This document shows, piece after piece, positions 1 through 8,167 of a stretch of DNA of 64,000 bases. Position 1 is the first letter of the stretch. The number at the start of each line of letters is the position of its first letter. A model generated the notes under the pieces. That model saw only the letters and a program-made list of their open reading frames with translations. It searched no databases and was not told where the DNA came from. Source of the stretch: Chryseobacterium potabilaquae (GTDB taxonomy: Bacteria; Bacteroidota; Bacteroidia; Flavobacteriales; Weeksellaceae); contig NZ_CACVBR010000006.1 in assembly GCF_902728265.1 (NCBI RefSeq), forward strand, positions 1-64,000. Direction: 5' to 3'. The translations under genes and the position numbers were made by a program.

Positions 1-111
1 TTCTAAATCACTCAATTTCGGAGTTCGACGTTGATAAGCTACAAGTCTATCATTTGATATTTTTCTTAAAACTTCCAAAATTCTTTCGTAATTTGCTCTC
101 AAGTTGTTCAT
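1..111 (-). CDS. IS982-family transposase, N-terminal fragment
   Basis: The ATG is at 109-111 and the frame stays open to the window edge, giving 37 residues that start MNNLRANYERILEVLRKI and continue through an RRTPKLSDLE segment. This matches my recollection of the N-terminus of IS982-family DDE transposases common in Weeksellaceae. The catalytic DDE region lies outside the window, so it cannot be said whether the element is intact. The start sits about 85 bp inside the inferred IS end, leaving room for its own promoter. Confidence 0.7.
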   Translation of the reverse strand, partial: MNNLRANYERILEVLRKISNDRLVAYQRRTPKLSDLE

Positions 112-196
112 TGTAAATGTTTTGTGGTAAAAACAATTTACTGATTATCAATCAAATGAACAACTTTATTTGTTTTTATCATAATGCACAACGGGT
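1..196 (-). mobile_element. IS982-family insertion sequence, right end only (ISRa1-like)
   Basis: Only the end carrying the transposase start lies in the window; the rest is beyond the left edge. The N-terminal 37 residues of a transposase read on the minus strand. The element probably ends at position 196, because the plus strand there finishes in GGGT and IS982 elements typically begin with ACC, so the outward terminus would read ACCCGTTGTGCATTATG. Naming it ISRa1-like rests on memory of the Riemerella/Chryseobacterium transposase N-terminus, not on a search. It inserted about 40 bp from the 3' end of an Omp85-like gene. The other terminus and any target duplication cannot be seen. Confidence 0.7.
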
Positions 197-238
197 ATAA
201 TTATATAAATTCTCATGTGATATTGGAGAAGAATTTTA

Positions 239-1849
239 TTAAAATCTACTTAAAATTCCCCAGTGTATTTTTATGTCATTGAATTTGAATGGATTACCGA
301 ATTCATTTCCATTAGATAATTGAAAACTCATAAGGCCTATTGGGATAAAGAAATTAAATCCAAGCCCCACACTATAGAGTTTAGGCTTAACATTTAAAGA
401 TTTATTATTTAGCTGCCCATATTGTCCAAAAAAATCAAAAAATGCTTGATTGCCTATAAGATAACGGTATTCGAGACTTCCAAAATAGTAGAAATCTGCG
501 GCAAGCGAATTCTCGTTAAAACCACGCATAGAGTTCCATCCCCCAAAACGATAAAGTTCATTAGCCGAAAAATCAATTTTAGAGTTCATCATAGCTCCTT
601 CTCCTTTTATATTGAGGAAATGATTACCGGAAATATGATAATTATGCTCTCCGAAAAAATAAAACTGATTTTGGGGAGATTTTAGATTCTCTTTAGTATA
701 AACTGTTGAGAGATAGTCATAACCTGCATTTATTTTTGTTTTATAGAGAAAAAGATCGATTTCAGTGGGTTCTATCATTTCGAACCAGATTCCAATTCCT
801 TTTTTATTATAATCTTTCCCTTGAATATATAAATCATCAATAATACTTGAAGCTTCAAAAGTACCTCGCAGTCCCACTTTATTTCGATTATTAATATGGT
901 AGTAAAAAGCAGGAAGCATCTTAACATTGGCGAAAGTAGAGTCTTGTCGAAAGATATTCACTTTCATATTAAGGCCTATATTTGAATTAAATAGATAAGG
1001 AATATCGGTTTGAAGATCAAAAGTTTGCCCTTTATCGGGATTCCTTTGCCAATATACATTAATGGCTTCAAAACCATTAAACATGTTTTTAAAATTAACA
1101 TTTAAAGTTCCATTTAAAGTAAATTTATCAGTTTTATCATTTCCAAACCCAATAACTCCGTCGAATGTATTGGTTTTTTTCTTTTCTAGAAAGAGATAAA
1201 TTTGGGTAGAATCTTTTGTAAATAACGTTTGTGGCTGTCGTTCAAGTGTTAAGAAAGGATGACTTTGGAAGTTTTTATGAATGGCTAAAAGATTTCTATC
1301 ATCATAAGTTTTGCCTTTAAATTCTTTTTCAAGATTTTTCATAAATCTTTTAGGAACACGAGAATATCCTTTTACTACAAATCCATCAATTGTTCTTTTA
1401 TCATTTTTATTGATATCAAGTTCTACTATGGGATACCCATTTTTTTGTCCTTTATATTTAGATTTAATTCTACTAAAGGAAAATCCATCATCAATATATA
1501 TTTGATTAATACCTTTTTTTAAGGAGTCTAAATTTTTAGTGAAAAAATCTTTTTTTATCCGTGTCTTTTTTACAATTGAATCCGAAAGTTTAATATAGGT
1601 CTCATTAAAATTTTTTCCTTTATCATAAATAATTTCTGTGCTATCCCCCTTTACTTTTACTTCTTTTAATTGGGTAAAAAAGTAATTGTTTTGGGCTAAA
1701 GAATCTAAAAATTTAATAGCAGTGGCAGAATCTTTTACTTTCTTTTTAATCTGAGTTTCAGAGTCAATAAGCCAATATTGTTTTTTCTGCGCCTGGGCTA
1801 AAACGCAAAATAAAATAAAAAAGATTTTCAAAAATAGCTTCAAACTCAT
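239..1849 (-). CDS. Omp85-family outer membrane protein (BamA/TamA-like barrel)
   Basis: 536 residues. A signal peptide (residues 1-20, ending in AQA) precedes about 200 residues of alternating strands and helices that would be the POTRA-like periplasmic part, then a long beta-rich region. An MRGF motif at residues 441-444 corresponds to the conserved (V/M)RGF of the Omp85 barrel lid loop, and the chain ends in phenylalanine, as outer-membrane barrels usually do. Shorter than BamA, it is closer to the TamA/ShlB-like members. It follows the SDR gene by only 13 nt, so the two are probably co-transcribed. The substrate is unknown; a role in membrane-protein or lipoprotein insertion or export is inferred from the family. 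An IS end lies just downstream. Confidence 0.75.
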   Translation of the reverse strand: MSLKLFLKIFFILFCVLAQAQKKQYWLIDSETQIKKKVKDSATAIKFLDSLAQNNYFFTQLKEVKVKGDSTEIIYDKGKNFNETYIKLSDSIVKKTRIKKDFFTKNLDSLKKGINQIYIDDGFSFSRIKSKYKGQKNGYPIVELDINKNDKRTIDGFVVKGYSRVPKRFMKNLEKEFKGKTYDDRNLLAIHKNFQSHPFLTLERQPQTLFTKDSTQIYLFLEKKKTNTFDGVIGFGNDKTDKFTLNGTLNVNFKNMFNGFEAINVYWQRNPDKGQTFDLQTDIPYLFNSNIGLNMKVNIFRQDSTFANVKMLPAFYYHINNRNKVGLRGTFEASSIIDDLYIQGKDYNKKGIGIWFEMIEPTEIDLFLYKTKINAGYDYLSTVYTKENLKSPQNQFYFFGEHNYHISGNHFLNIKGEGAMMNSKIDFSANELYRFGGWNSMRGFNENSLAADFYYFGSLEYRYLIGNQAFFDFFGQYGQLNNKSLNVKPKLYSVGLGFNFFIPIGLMSFQLSNGNEFGNPFKFNDIKIHWGILSRF

Positions 1850-1862
1850 AGAATAATTGAAA

Positions 1863-2657
1863 CTAACTCAGTTTATTATATTTTTTCATTAATTTCTCAT
1901 AAGTTCCTTGAGGGAGAAGCCACTTTAAGGGAACTCCAATTTTTTGTCCAAATTTGCCAAAATAGTAGTGAGCTTTCCATTTATTTTTACTTAAAAGTTG
2001 ATCGATATACTCTGCAACTTCAAGAGGCTCTGTTCCCTCACCGACATGTGCATTCATGAGAGAATATACTTTTTCAAAAATATTTTTATAAGGTTCAGAA
2101 ACTTTTGTTCGGACTCTATTTTCTGCAATATTGGTCTTAATATCTCCTAAATGGAGTGAACACACTTCAATATTCCAAGGGTAAACTTCATACCTTATAG
2201 CTTCTGTTACTTTATCTAATGCAGATTTTGAGGCCGAATAAAACCCCCGAAATGGGAGTCCCATTTCACTTCCAATACTAGATATATTAATGATTTTTCC
2301 GAATTGATTTTTGCGCATTGTAGGAAGAACCGCGCTCATCATTTGAACAGCTCCTACTAAATTTAGATTAAATAGTTTTAAAATATCTTCTTTTGTAGAA
2401 TCTTCTACAGAACCGACCATACCCATTCCGGCATTATTGATAAGAATATCAATTTGAGTTTCGGTTTTTAAAATTTCTTCTATGGTATTTTGAATAGCAC
2501 TATTATCTGTGATATCTGTAGGAATAGATATGAAATATTGACTTTCCGTATATTTTCTACTTAAGCCATATACTTTATACCCTTTTTTCCCAAAATACTC
2601 AGCTAAAACAAACCCAATTCCTGATGAGCTTCCTGTAATGATTATCGTTTTTGACAT
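1863..2657 (-). CDS. Short-chain dehydrogenase/reductase (SDR)
   Basis: 264 residues, a classical SDR length. The cofactor motif TGSSSGIG spans residues 8-15, NNAG lies at 74-77, the catalytic serine is in the ISS segment near 126, and the YSASK motif places Tyr140 and Lys144. It is therefore expected to be an active NAD(P)-dependent oxidoreductase of the cytoplasm. The substrate cannot be told from sequence; the extended C-terminal segment resembles dehydrogenases often annotated as acting on lipids or retinol-like alcohols, but this is weak. It is the first gene of a likely pair with the Omp85-like gene 13 nt downstream. Confidence 0.88.
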   Translation of the reverse strand: MSKTIIITGSSSGIGFVLAEYFGKKGYKVYGLSRKYTESQYFISIPTDITDNSAIQNTIEEILKTETQIDILINNAGMGMVGSVEDSTKEDILKLFNLNLVGAVQMMSAVLPTMRKNQFGKIINISSIGSEMGLPFRGFYSASKSALDKVTEAIRYEVYPWNIEVCSLHLGDIKTNIAENRVRTKVSEPYKNIFEKVYSLMNAHVGEGTEPLEVAEYIDQLLSKNKWKAHYYFGKFGQKIGVPLKWLLPQGTYEKLMKKYNKLS

Positions 2658-2714
2658 GTGATTCTAATATAATTTTTAATCTATAGAAATAATGAATAAT
2701 ACTTCCCAAGTCAT

Positions 2715-3941
2715 TTATATCGATTCTTTGGCCATGATCTTTGATAAATCTTCCCAAAATAGGGGGTAAGATTTCTCCACTACATTTTCATCTTCAATAT
2801 GTAATTCTTGAATAAGACAAAACGGAGCAAAGCTCATAGCCATTCTATGATCTTGGTAGGTTTGGATAGAGATATTATCTTCCGGTTTATCAAAACTAAT
2901 AGATTTGATAGTAGAATCAGTAATTTCAGTTACTGTTCCTAGTTTTTTTAATTCATTATATAAAGCTTGCAGTCTGTCAGTTTCTTTTACTCTTAATGTC
3001 CCTAATCCTGAAATTTCAAAATGAATTTTTAATGCAGCAGCTGTTACACATAGAGTTTGGGCAATATCTGGGCAATTGTTCATGTCTAAAACAATCCTTT
3101 CGGGCAATTGGAAATCTTGAATAGGTTGTAAGGTTATTTTATAGTCATTTGTCGAGAAAATTGTTTTTATTCCAAAAAAGTCTTCATAAATTTTTGAGAT
3201 TGCAGAATCCCCTTGTGTTGATTCTTCAAAAAAACTTTTCAGATGAATAATTTCTTTACCTAATGCACAAATAGAATAGAAGTATGAAGCAGAACTCCAA
3301 TCACTTTCTACTTCAAAAGTTTTGGAATTGATCGTTTCTTCAAGTTTTTTAACAGTGATTGTATTTCCATTAAAACTATTTTTAATACCAAATCTTGTTA
3401 AAATATCTAATGTCATTTCAATATAAGACCTAGAAGTTACTTCGCCAATAAGGTTTATTTCTAATCCATTTTCCAGTTTTCCGGCTATAAGTAGTAAAGA
3501 TGTAATAAATTGACTAGAAATATTTGCTGGAACATCGACTTTATTGTGAGTGATTTTTTTTCCAACAATTTTCAGAGGTGGAAAACCTTCATTTTCTAAA
3601 TATTCAATTTCTACTCCTAGATTTTGTAAAGCCGTTACAAGATTTTTTATAGGTCTTTCTTTCATCCTTTCTGAACCTGTAAGGATGGTGGTTTTTCCTT
3701 CACAAATAGAGTAATAAGAGGTGAGGAATCGCATGGCTGTTCCTGCATGATGAATATCTACAACATCATTATTTTCTGAAAGAGCTTTCTTTAGCAATTG
3801 GGTATCCTGAGAATTCGAGAGATTGCCAATTTCTATATGATTGAAGAGATTTTCCAAAATCAATAAACGATTCGAAATACTTTTCGAACCGCTAATCTGA
3901 ACCACTTTATTTCCTATTAAATTTGATTTTTCTAACTTCAT
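2715..3941 (-). CDS. aroA: 3-phosphoshikimate 1-carboxyvinyltransferase (EPSP synthase)
   Basis: 408 residues, close to the usual 410-430. The enzyme transfers the enolpyruvyl group of PEP to shikimate-3-phosphate, the sixth step of the chorismate pathway for aromatic amino acids. Visible signatures include GSKSISNR (18-25, with the substrate-binding Lys20), the HAGTAMRF segment for phosphate binding, SERMKERPI with the conserved arginines, and RVKETDRL near the C-terminus with the PEP-contacting KETDR. The family's conserved Asp is in the NCPDIAQT segment. It lies 76 nt downstream of the pyrophosphohydrolase gene, and a strong inverted repeat at 3960-4004 fills that gap. Confidence 0.96.
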   Translation of the reverse strand: MKLEKSNLIGNKVVQISGSKSISNRLLILENLFNHIEIGNLSNSQDTQLLKKALSENNDVVDIHHAGTAMRFLTSYYSICEGKTTILTGSERMKERPIKNLVTALQNLGVEIEYLENEGFPPLKIVGKKITHNKVDVPANISSQFITSLLLIAGKLENGLEINLIGEVTSRSYIEMTLDILTRFGIKNSFNGNTITVKKLEETINSKTFEVESDWSSASYFYSICALGKEIIHLKSFFEESTQGDSAISKIYEDFFGIKTIFSTNDYKITLQPIQDFQLPERIVLDMNNCPDIAQTLCVTAAALKIHFEISGLGTLRVKETDRLQALYNELKKLGTVTEITDSTIKSISFDKPEDNISIQTYQDHRMAMSFAPFCLIQELHIEDENVVEKSYPLFWEDLSKIMAKESI

Positions 3942-3959
3942 TCTATCTTCAGGTTTTAT

Positions 3960-4004
3960 CTATTAGATTTCAGATTGTATAAGATCCGTTCTGAAATCTA
4001 ATAG
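3960..4004. repeat. Perfect 15-bp inverted repeat with heptad-phased arms
   Basis: CTATTAGATTTCAGA (3960-3974) pairs perfectly with 3990-4004 across a 15-nt loop. The arms can be read as 7-nt units (TATTAGA, TTTCAGA, then TTCTGAA, ATCTAAT). It lies between the pyrophosphohydrolase stop and the aroA start. It is not a conventional terminator because no T-tract follows on either strand. Similar 7-nt-phased palindromes occur elsewhere in this window, for example at 31505-31580 and 61955-61984. Confidence 0.7.
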
Positions 4005-4017
4005 CTGTTATCCTATT

Positions 4018-4344
4018 TTATTTTAATTTTTTATTATTTTGATGCCTTTCTTTATCGCGATCAGTTTTTATTTTCATTTTTTTGTCAAAAGCTTCCTGGA
4101 GATTTACTCCAGTTTGATTGGCTAAACATAATGTGACAAACAAAACATCTGCTAATTCTTCTCCAAGATCTTTACTTTTATCACTTTCTTTTTCACTTTG
4201 TTCGCCATACCTTCTCGCGATAATTCGAGCTACTTCACCCACTTCTTCAGTGAGCATAGCCATATTGGTTAATTCATTGAAATAACGGACTCCAATAGTT
4301 TGTATCCATTCGTCAACTTGCTGTTGTAGATTTGTAATTTCCAT
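4018..4344 (-). CDS. MazG-like nucleotide pyrophosphohydrolase
   Basis: 108 residues, the size of single-domain MazG/iMazG-type all-alpha NTP pyrophosphatases. These hydrolyse nucleoside triphosphates to monophosphate and pyrophosphate and act in cytoplasmic nucleotide-pool cleaning. The metal-binding motif is visible as EEVGE (33-37) followed by EELADVL (62-68), the EExxE...ExxD arrangement of the family. The start codon overlaps the stop of the upstream lipoprotein gene by one base (TAATG), so translation is probably coupled. Substrate preference (canonical or oxidised dNTPs) cannot be read from the sequence. Confidence 0.88.
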   Translation of the reverse strand: MEITNLQQQVDEWIQTIGVRYFNELTNMAMLTEEVGEVARIIARRYGEQSEKESDKSKDLGEELADVLFVTLCLANQTGVNLQEAFDKKMKIKTDRDKERHQNNKKLK

Positions 4345-5753
4345 TATTGATAAGCTCCTAAAGTAGGGTTAGCAGTTCTTGATTCATTCACGATATCCAA
4401 AGGAACAGTTCCTGCTACGGCTACATCTCCTTTTCCTCTTGCAATTGAGTTGGGCTTAACTCTCAAGTTAAGTTTTGCTGTAAAATAATTGACAAACTGA
4501 GGATCCTCATTCTTAATGCCCTGTATTACCCTAATATTGTTATCAAATGGGAAACCAGCTTCGGATATATTGGAATATTTTAACAAAGAATTTTGAATTA
4601 AAAATTCAAATTGTTGTCCAGGGGTTTGTTCAAAATTAACAGCATTATCTCTATCGGAATAAATAATACTATTTTTTATATTTAGTTGTTGGAGTGCTCC
4701 TTGCTCTGTTTGTCCATTGTCATTTTTCCATTCGTTGGTTGCAAAAATACCATTTCTATTAAGATTACTTAATATTTTGGAGTAATTGGCAATAGTTGCG
4801 TGAGTATAAGAGTGAGATCCCCCTTTAAAGATTCCGATACATGATTCTCCACAATTATTCATGACCAAATTTCTTCCATTTACAATAGACTCGACGGCAT
4901 AAATTCCAAATTCTTGAAAAGTGTGAATAAAAGAATTACTGATCGTAGCATTAGTTTGTCGCATATCTAAGCCTCGTGTTCCTCCAAAAAGCCTTGTATG
5001 ATTCATATTGAGATTGCTATTGGCTTCCATTCTGATGGAGTTCCAATTTTTAGGGATCGTATCATAATAGGGATCATTTCTATCTCCACGGATGATTACT
5101 TGATTGTCTAATGTCCCATTCATATTTAATGTAGCTCCTGTAGAAACTTTCATCCCACTGTTTTTGTGAAAATATACTTTGGTACCGGCTTCTATATTTA
5201 ATGTTATATTGGGATTAATGGTTAAATCGCCATAAATAATTTTTGCTTTTTCATTGGTCCAGGTGGTAGGGGTGTTGATAATATTAGGATTAGTAGGACT
5301 TTGAATAAAAAACTCGGCATCTTGTACTACAGAAAACAACGTAACATGTTGTTGGCCAGCCGGGCTGGTAAACAATATACGATCATCTGCTATTGCTTCT
5401 GGACCTGATGCCTGGGGAGCAATTTCTACAAAAATGTAAAGGCTGTCCTTTTTTCTTAATGGAATATCATGGAAATCATATCCTGACTTTCCGTCAACAT
5501 TGATTTTGTATAAAGATGTGGCTCCCTTTTCTAAGTTGATTTTGGGAATCATGATATCCTTATCTTCATTATTATATACTTTAACAGCATAAGTTTCGGA
5601 ACGGACCTGATTGTAAACAGTATCACAGTATACCGTATCTCTTGAAAATCGTAAGGACTGTGATGGAGTATCAAAAGAGATATCATCTTTATTACATGAT
5701 ACAGCTATAAGGAGCATCCAAAAGGAAAAAGCCAGCAATAATTTGAATTTCAT
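4344..5753 (-). CDS. Secreted lipoprotein with right-handed beta-helix repeats
   Basis: 469 residues. A signal peptide ends in a lipobox, AVSC, with the acylated Cys20. The N-terminal part (about 30-150) looks like an immunoglobulin-like or accessory domain. Residues about 165-400 contain short repeated strand motifs (AKIIYGDLTINPNITLNIEAG, NATISNSFIHTF, LVMNNCGE) typical of right-handed parallel beta-helices. Proteins of this kind are common in Flavobacteriia; the function is unknown. No catalytic motif of pectate lyases was recognised. A TAAATTTG -7 box on the minus strand at 5779-5786 lies 26 nt upstream, so this gene probably heads the operon with the pyrophosphohydrolase and perhaps aroA. 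Confidence 0.75.
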   Translation of the reverse strand: MKFKLLLAFSFWMLLIAVSCNKDDISFDTPSQSLRFSRDTVYCDTVYNQVRSETYAVKVYNNEDKDIMIPKINLEKGATSLYKINVDGKSGYDFHDIPLRKKDSLYIFVEIAPQASGPEAIADDRILFTSPAGQQHVTLFSVVQDAEFFIQSPTNPNIINTPTTWTNEKAKIIYGDLTINPNITLNIEAGTKVYFHKNSGMKVSTGATLNMNGTLDNQVIIRGDRNDPYYDTIPKNWNSIRMEANSNLNMNHTRLFGGTRGLDMRQTNATISNSFIHTFQEFGIYAVESIVNGRNLVMNNCGESCIGIFKGGSHSYTHATIANYSKILSNLNRNGIFATNEWKNDNGQTEQGALQQLNIKNSIIYSDRDNAVNFEQTPGQQFEFLIQNSLLKYSNISEAGFPFDNNIRVIQGIKNEDPQFVNYFTAKLNLRVKPNSIARGKGDVAVAGTVPLDIVNESRTANPTLGAYQ

Positions 5754-5837
5754 TGAACGTTAACTTTAGTTAGGTGTTCAAATTTAACGAAAATACTTTG
5801 AATTTCTTATGAGGGGGAAAAAATATCAAATCCATTA

Positions 5838-5868
5838 TTTGTAAATTGGAAAAATTGTTGTACTTTTG
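5838..5868 (+). promoter_or_regulatory. Bacteroidota-type promoter for rpmE
   Basis: TTTG at 5838-5841 and TACTTTTG at 5861-5868 are separated by 19 nt, an excellent match to the Bacteroidota -33/-7 consensus. It leaves a leader of about 75 nt before rpmE, which contains a small hairpin GAAATA/TATTTC at 5887-5906. Confidence 0.8.
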
Positions 5869-5945
5869 CGACCTAAAATTAGCAGAGAAATATCCATTAC
5901 TATTTCGAAAGCAAACTTTAATTTTTTTAAATTTAAAATTGTATT

Positions 5946-6197
5946 ATGAAAAACGGAATTCACCCAGAAAATTATAGACTTGTTGTTTTCAAAGATATGA
6001 GTAACGATGAGATGTTTCTTTGCAAGTCTACTGCAGAAACAAAAGATACTATTCAATATGAAGGACAAGAGTATCCACTAATCAAAATGGAGATCTCTTC
6101 TACATCTCACCCATTCTACACTGGAAAAGTAAAATTAGTTGATACTGCAGGTAGAGTTGATAAGTTTATGAACAAATACAAAAAATTTGCAAAATAA
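5946..6197 (+). CDS. rpmE2: 50S ribosomal protein L31 type B
   Basis: 83 residues, the length of type B L31. It begins [11 protein letters not shown] and contains the [10 protein letters not shown] segment typical of the family. The only cysteine is in FLCKST, so the zinc-binding CxxC pairs of type A L31 are absent, which makes this the zinc-independent form. It binds the 50S subunit and helps bridge it to the 30S. The gene is monocistronic, with a strong promoter at 5838-5868 and a strong terminator 23 nt after the stop. Confidence 0.96.
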   Translation: MKNGIHPENYRLVVFKDMSNDEMFLCKSTAETKDTIQYEGQEYPLIKMEISSTSHPFYTGKVKLVDTAGRVDKFMNKYKKFAK

Positions 6198-6220
6198 TTT
6201 TTTGAAGATAAAAGATATTG

Positions 6221-6250
6221 AAGTCTCCCTAATAAGGGAGACTTTTTTAT
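6221..6250 (+). terminator. Rho-independent terminator of rpmE2
   Basis: AAGTCTCCCT (6221-6230) pairs perfectly with AGGGAGACTT (6235-6244) around the loop AATA, followed by a T-run. Confidence 0.92.
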
Positions 6251-6397
6251 TTTTAAGTAGAATTTAAATATTGCACTCAAAATGTATGTTAGTATTTGTA
6301 TTTTTGTTTAATAAGGAAATCGGATGAAGGAGGTTCTAAATTAATTAAATTTAGCTCCCAAGGTTGGTTTCTAATTTAAACATATAACTTCTTAGAG

Positions 6398-7558
6398 ATG
6401 CAAATAGTTTTTTCAGACGCACAATATTGGGAAGATTTTCTTCCACTCACTTTTACCAGACCCATTGCAGAAATGCGATGCGGAATTTTAACTTTTTCAG
6501 AAAGATGGCAAAAAATAGTAGAGATAACAGAAATATCTTATTTTACAGAAAACTACCTTCAGGATAAATTTAAAAAACCTGAAGATAAAGAAAGTCTTTT
6601 TCTAGTTCCCAATTTTCTACCTACCAAAAATGTGATAAAACAAATTAAGAGTCTTAAACAAGGAGAAGCTTTGGTATATGAAGATGAGTTGATTGCAGCA
6701 AAAGTGAATATGGAGAACTTTTCTTTACATCAGATTGAGAAAATGACAGATATTAAAGAAGAACTAACTTTCTTTAAAAAACCTACAGATCTTTTTACGT
6801 ATAACCATCAAGCTATTGATTTTGATTTTGATCTATTAACTGAAGGAAGAGTTTCACAAGAATTATCTTCTACGAATGGTTTTTTAGGGGATAAAAAAGA
6901 TTTATTTATTGAAGGAGGGGCACAAATAGAATTTTCGACTTTAAATGCAAAGATGGGAAAAATTTATATTGGGAAAAATGCAGAAGTAATGGAAGGATGT
7001 AATTTGCGTGGACCTATAGTTCTTTGTGATGAGTCTAAGTTTAATCTGGGAGCGAAAATTTATGGAGCTACTACTATTGGACCTTATTGTAAAGTTGGAG
7101 GAGAGGTGAGTAATATTATTATTTTTGGATATACGAATAAGGGACATGATGGATTCGTAGGCAATTCTGTGATAGGAGAATGGTGTAATTTAGGAGCGGA
7201 TACAAACTCGTCCAATCTCAAAAATAATTATGGATCTGTAAAGTTATGGAATTATAGAGCTAAAACATTTGAAGACACGGGGTTACAATTTGCAGGATTA
7301 ATTATGGGAGACCATTCTAAAACGGCAATCAATACTCAATTAAACACGGGGACAGTAATAGGAGTAGCTGCCAATATTTTCAAGGGAGGTTTTCCTCCCA
7401 ATTTGATAGAAAGTTTTTCATGGGGAGGTGCTAAAGGCGATGAAAAATTTAAACTAGACAAGGCATATGAAGTAGCAGAAAAAGCAATGGCAAGAAGAAA
7501 GGTGCCTTTAACGGACCTTGATAAATGTATTTTAAAATATATATACGAACTGTATTAA
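6398..7558 (+). CDS. GlmU-like sugar nucleotidyltransferase/acetyltransferase (Bacteroidota alternative GlmU)
   Basis: 386 residues, the size of the Bacteroidota protein annotated as alternative GlmU. The N-terminal half (1-170) carries TFTRPIAEMRCGILTF, the counterpart of the nucleotide-binding start of sugar-phosphate nucleotidyltransferases. From about residue 175 a left-handed beta-helix of hexapeptide repeats follows (GKIYIGKNAEVMEGC, GPYCKVGGEV, IIFGYTNKGHDGFVG). In the family this protein is thought to make UDP-GlcNAc from glucosamine-1-phosphate for cell-wall and LPS precursors. That role is from family knowledge; whether both activities are present here cannot be decided by eye. A terminator follows directly. 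Confidence 0.85.
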   Translation: MQIVFSDAQYWEDFLPLTFTRPIAEMRCGILTFSERWQKIVEITEISYFTENYLQDKFKKPEDKESLFLVPNFLPTKNVIKQIKSLKQGEALVYEDELIAAKVNMENFSLHQIEKMTDIKEELTFFKKPTDLFTYNHQAIDFDFDLLTEGRVSQELSSTNGFLGDKKDLFIEGGAQIEFSTLNAKMGKIYIGKNAEVMEGCNLRGPIVLCDESKFNLGAKIYGATTIGPYCKVGGEVSNIIIFGYTNKGHDGFVGNSVIGEWCNLGADTNSSNLKNNYGSVKLWNYRAKTFEDTGLQFAGLIMGDHSKTAINTQLNTGTVIGVAANIFKGGFPPNLIESFSWGGAKGDEKFKLDKAYEVAEKAMARRKVPLTDLDKCILKYIYELY

Positions 7559-7570
7559 TGGGCTAAATAA

Positions 7571-7605
7571 AAAAACTTCAAAATTTTTTTGAAGTTTTTT
7601 TATTT
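7571..7605 (+). terminator. Rho-independent terminator of the GlmU-like gene
   Basis: AAAACTTCAAAA (7572-7583) pairs with TTTTGAAGTTTT (7587-7598) and is followed by more Ts. It lies 13 nt after the stop codon. Confidence 0.85.
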
Positions 7606-7657
7606 TAGATGTAATAAAATTAGATTTTAGTTTGTCTTACTTATAGAAACAAAACTC

Positions 7658-8167
7658 ATGACCCAAGAAACTTTTAAAAACACGGTTTTTATTCTCAAAA
7701 ACGAGATGTATCGTTTTGCGAAAAGATTTGTTATGAGTAATGATGAAGCAGAAGATGTTGTACAAGATTTAATGATGAAGTTTTGGCAGAAAAAAGAAGA
7801 ATTAGAGCAATTTGGAAATTTAAAATCCTATGCTCTTAAAGCGGTTCGGAATGAGTGTCTCAATAGATTAAAGCATCATAATGTAAAGCTGGGATTTGCT
7901 GATATGCAGCTCCATCAATCAGAACTTTATAAAATGGAAGTGAATAATCTTAAAGAACATATTATTATTTTTATTAATCAACTTCCCGAAAAGCAGAGAA
8001 TGGTAATCCATTTAAAGGATGTAGAAGAATATGATGTTTCGGAAATTTCTGAAATATTAAATATGGAAGAGAATGCAATAAGAGTAAATCTTATGCGAGC
8101 AAGACAAAAAGTAAAGGAACAAATTTTACAATTGATGAATTATGAACAACGACAAATTTCAAGATAA
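7658..8167 (+). CDS. ECF-type RNA polymerase sigma factor
   Basis: 169 residues, the usual size of an extracytoplasmic-function sigma factor. Region 2 spans roughly residues 8-75 (MYRFAKRFVMSNDEAEDVVQD, LMMKFW, YALKAVRNECLNRLK) and region 4 roughly 110-162 (LPEKQRMVIHLKDVEEY, helix-turn-helix VSEISEILNMEENAIRVNLMRAR). It recruits core RNA polymerase to a specific promoter set. Its last 26 nt overlap the next gene, which encodes a one-pass membrane protein suited to be its anti-sigma factor. No clear self-like promoter was recognised upstream. Confidence 0.93.
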   Translation: MTQETFKNTVFILKNEMYRFAKRFVMSNDEAEDVVQDLMMKFWQKKEELEQFGNLKSYALKAVRNECLNRLKHHNVKLGFADMQLHQSELYKMEVNNLKEHIIIFINQLPEKQRMVIHLKDVEEYDVSEISEILNMEENAIRVNLMRARQKVKEQILQLMNYEQRQISR

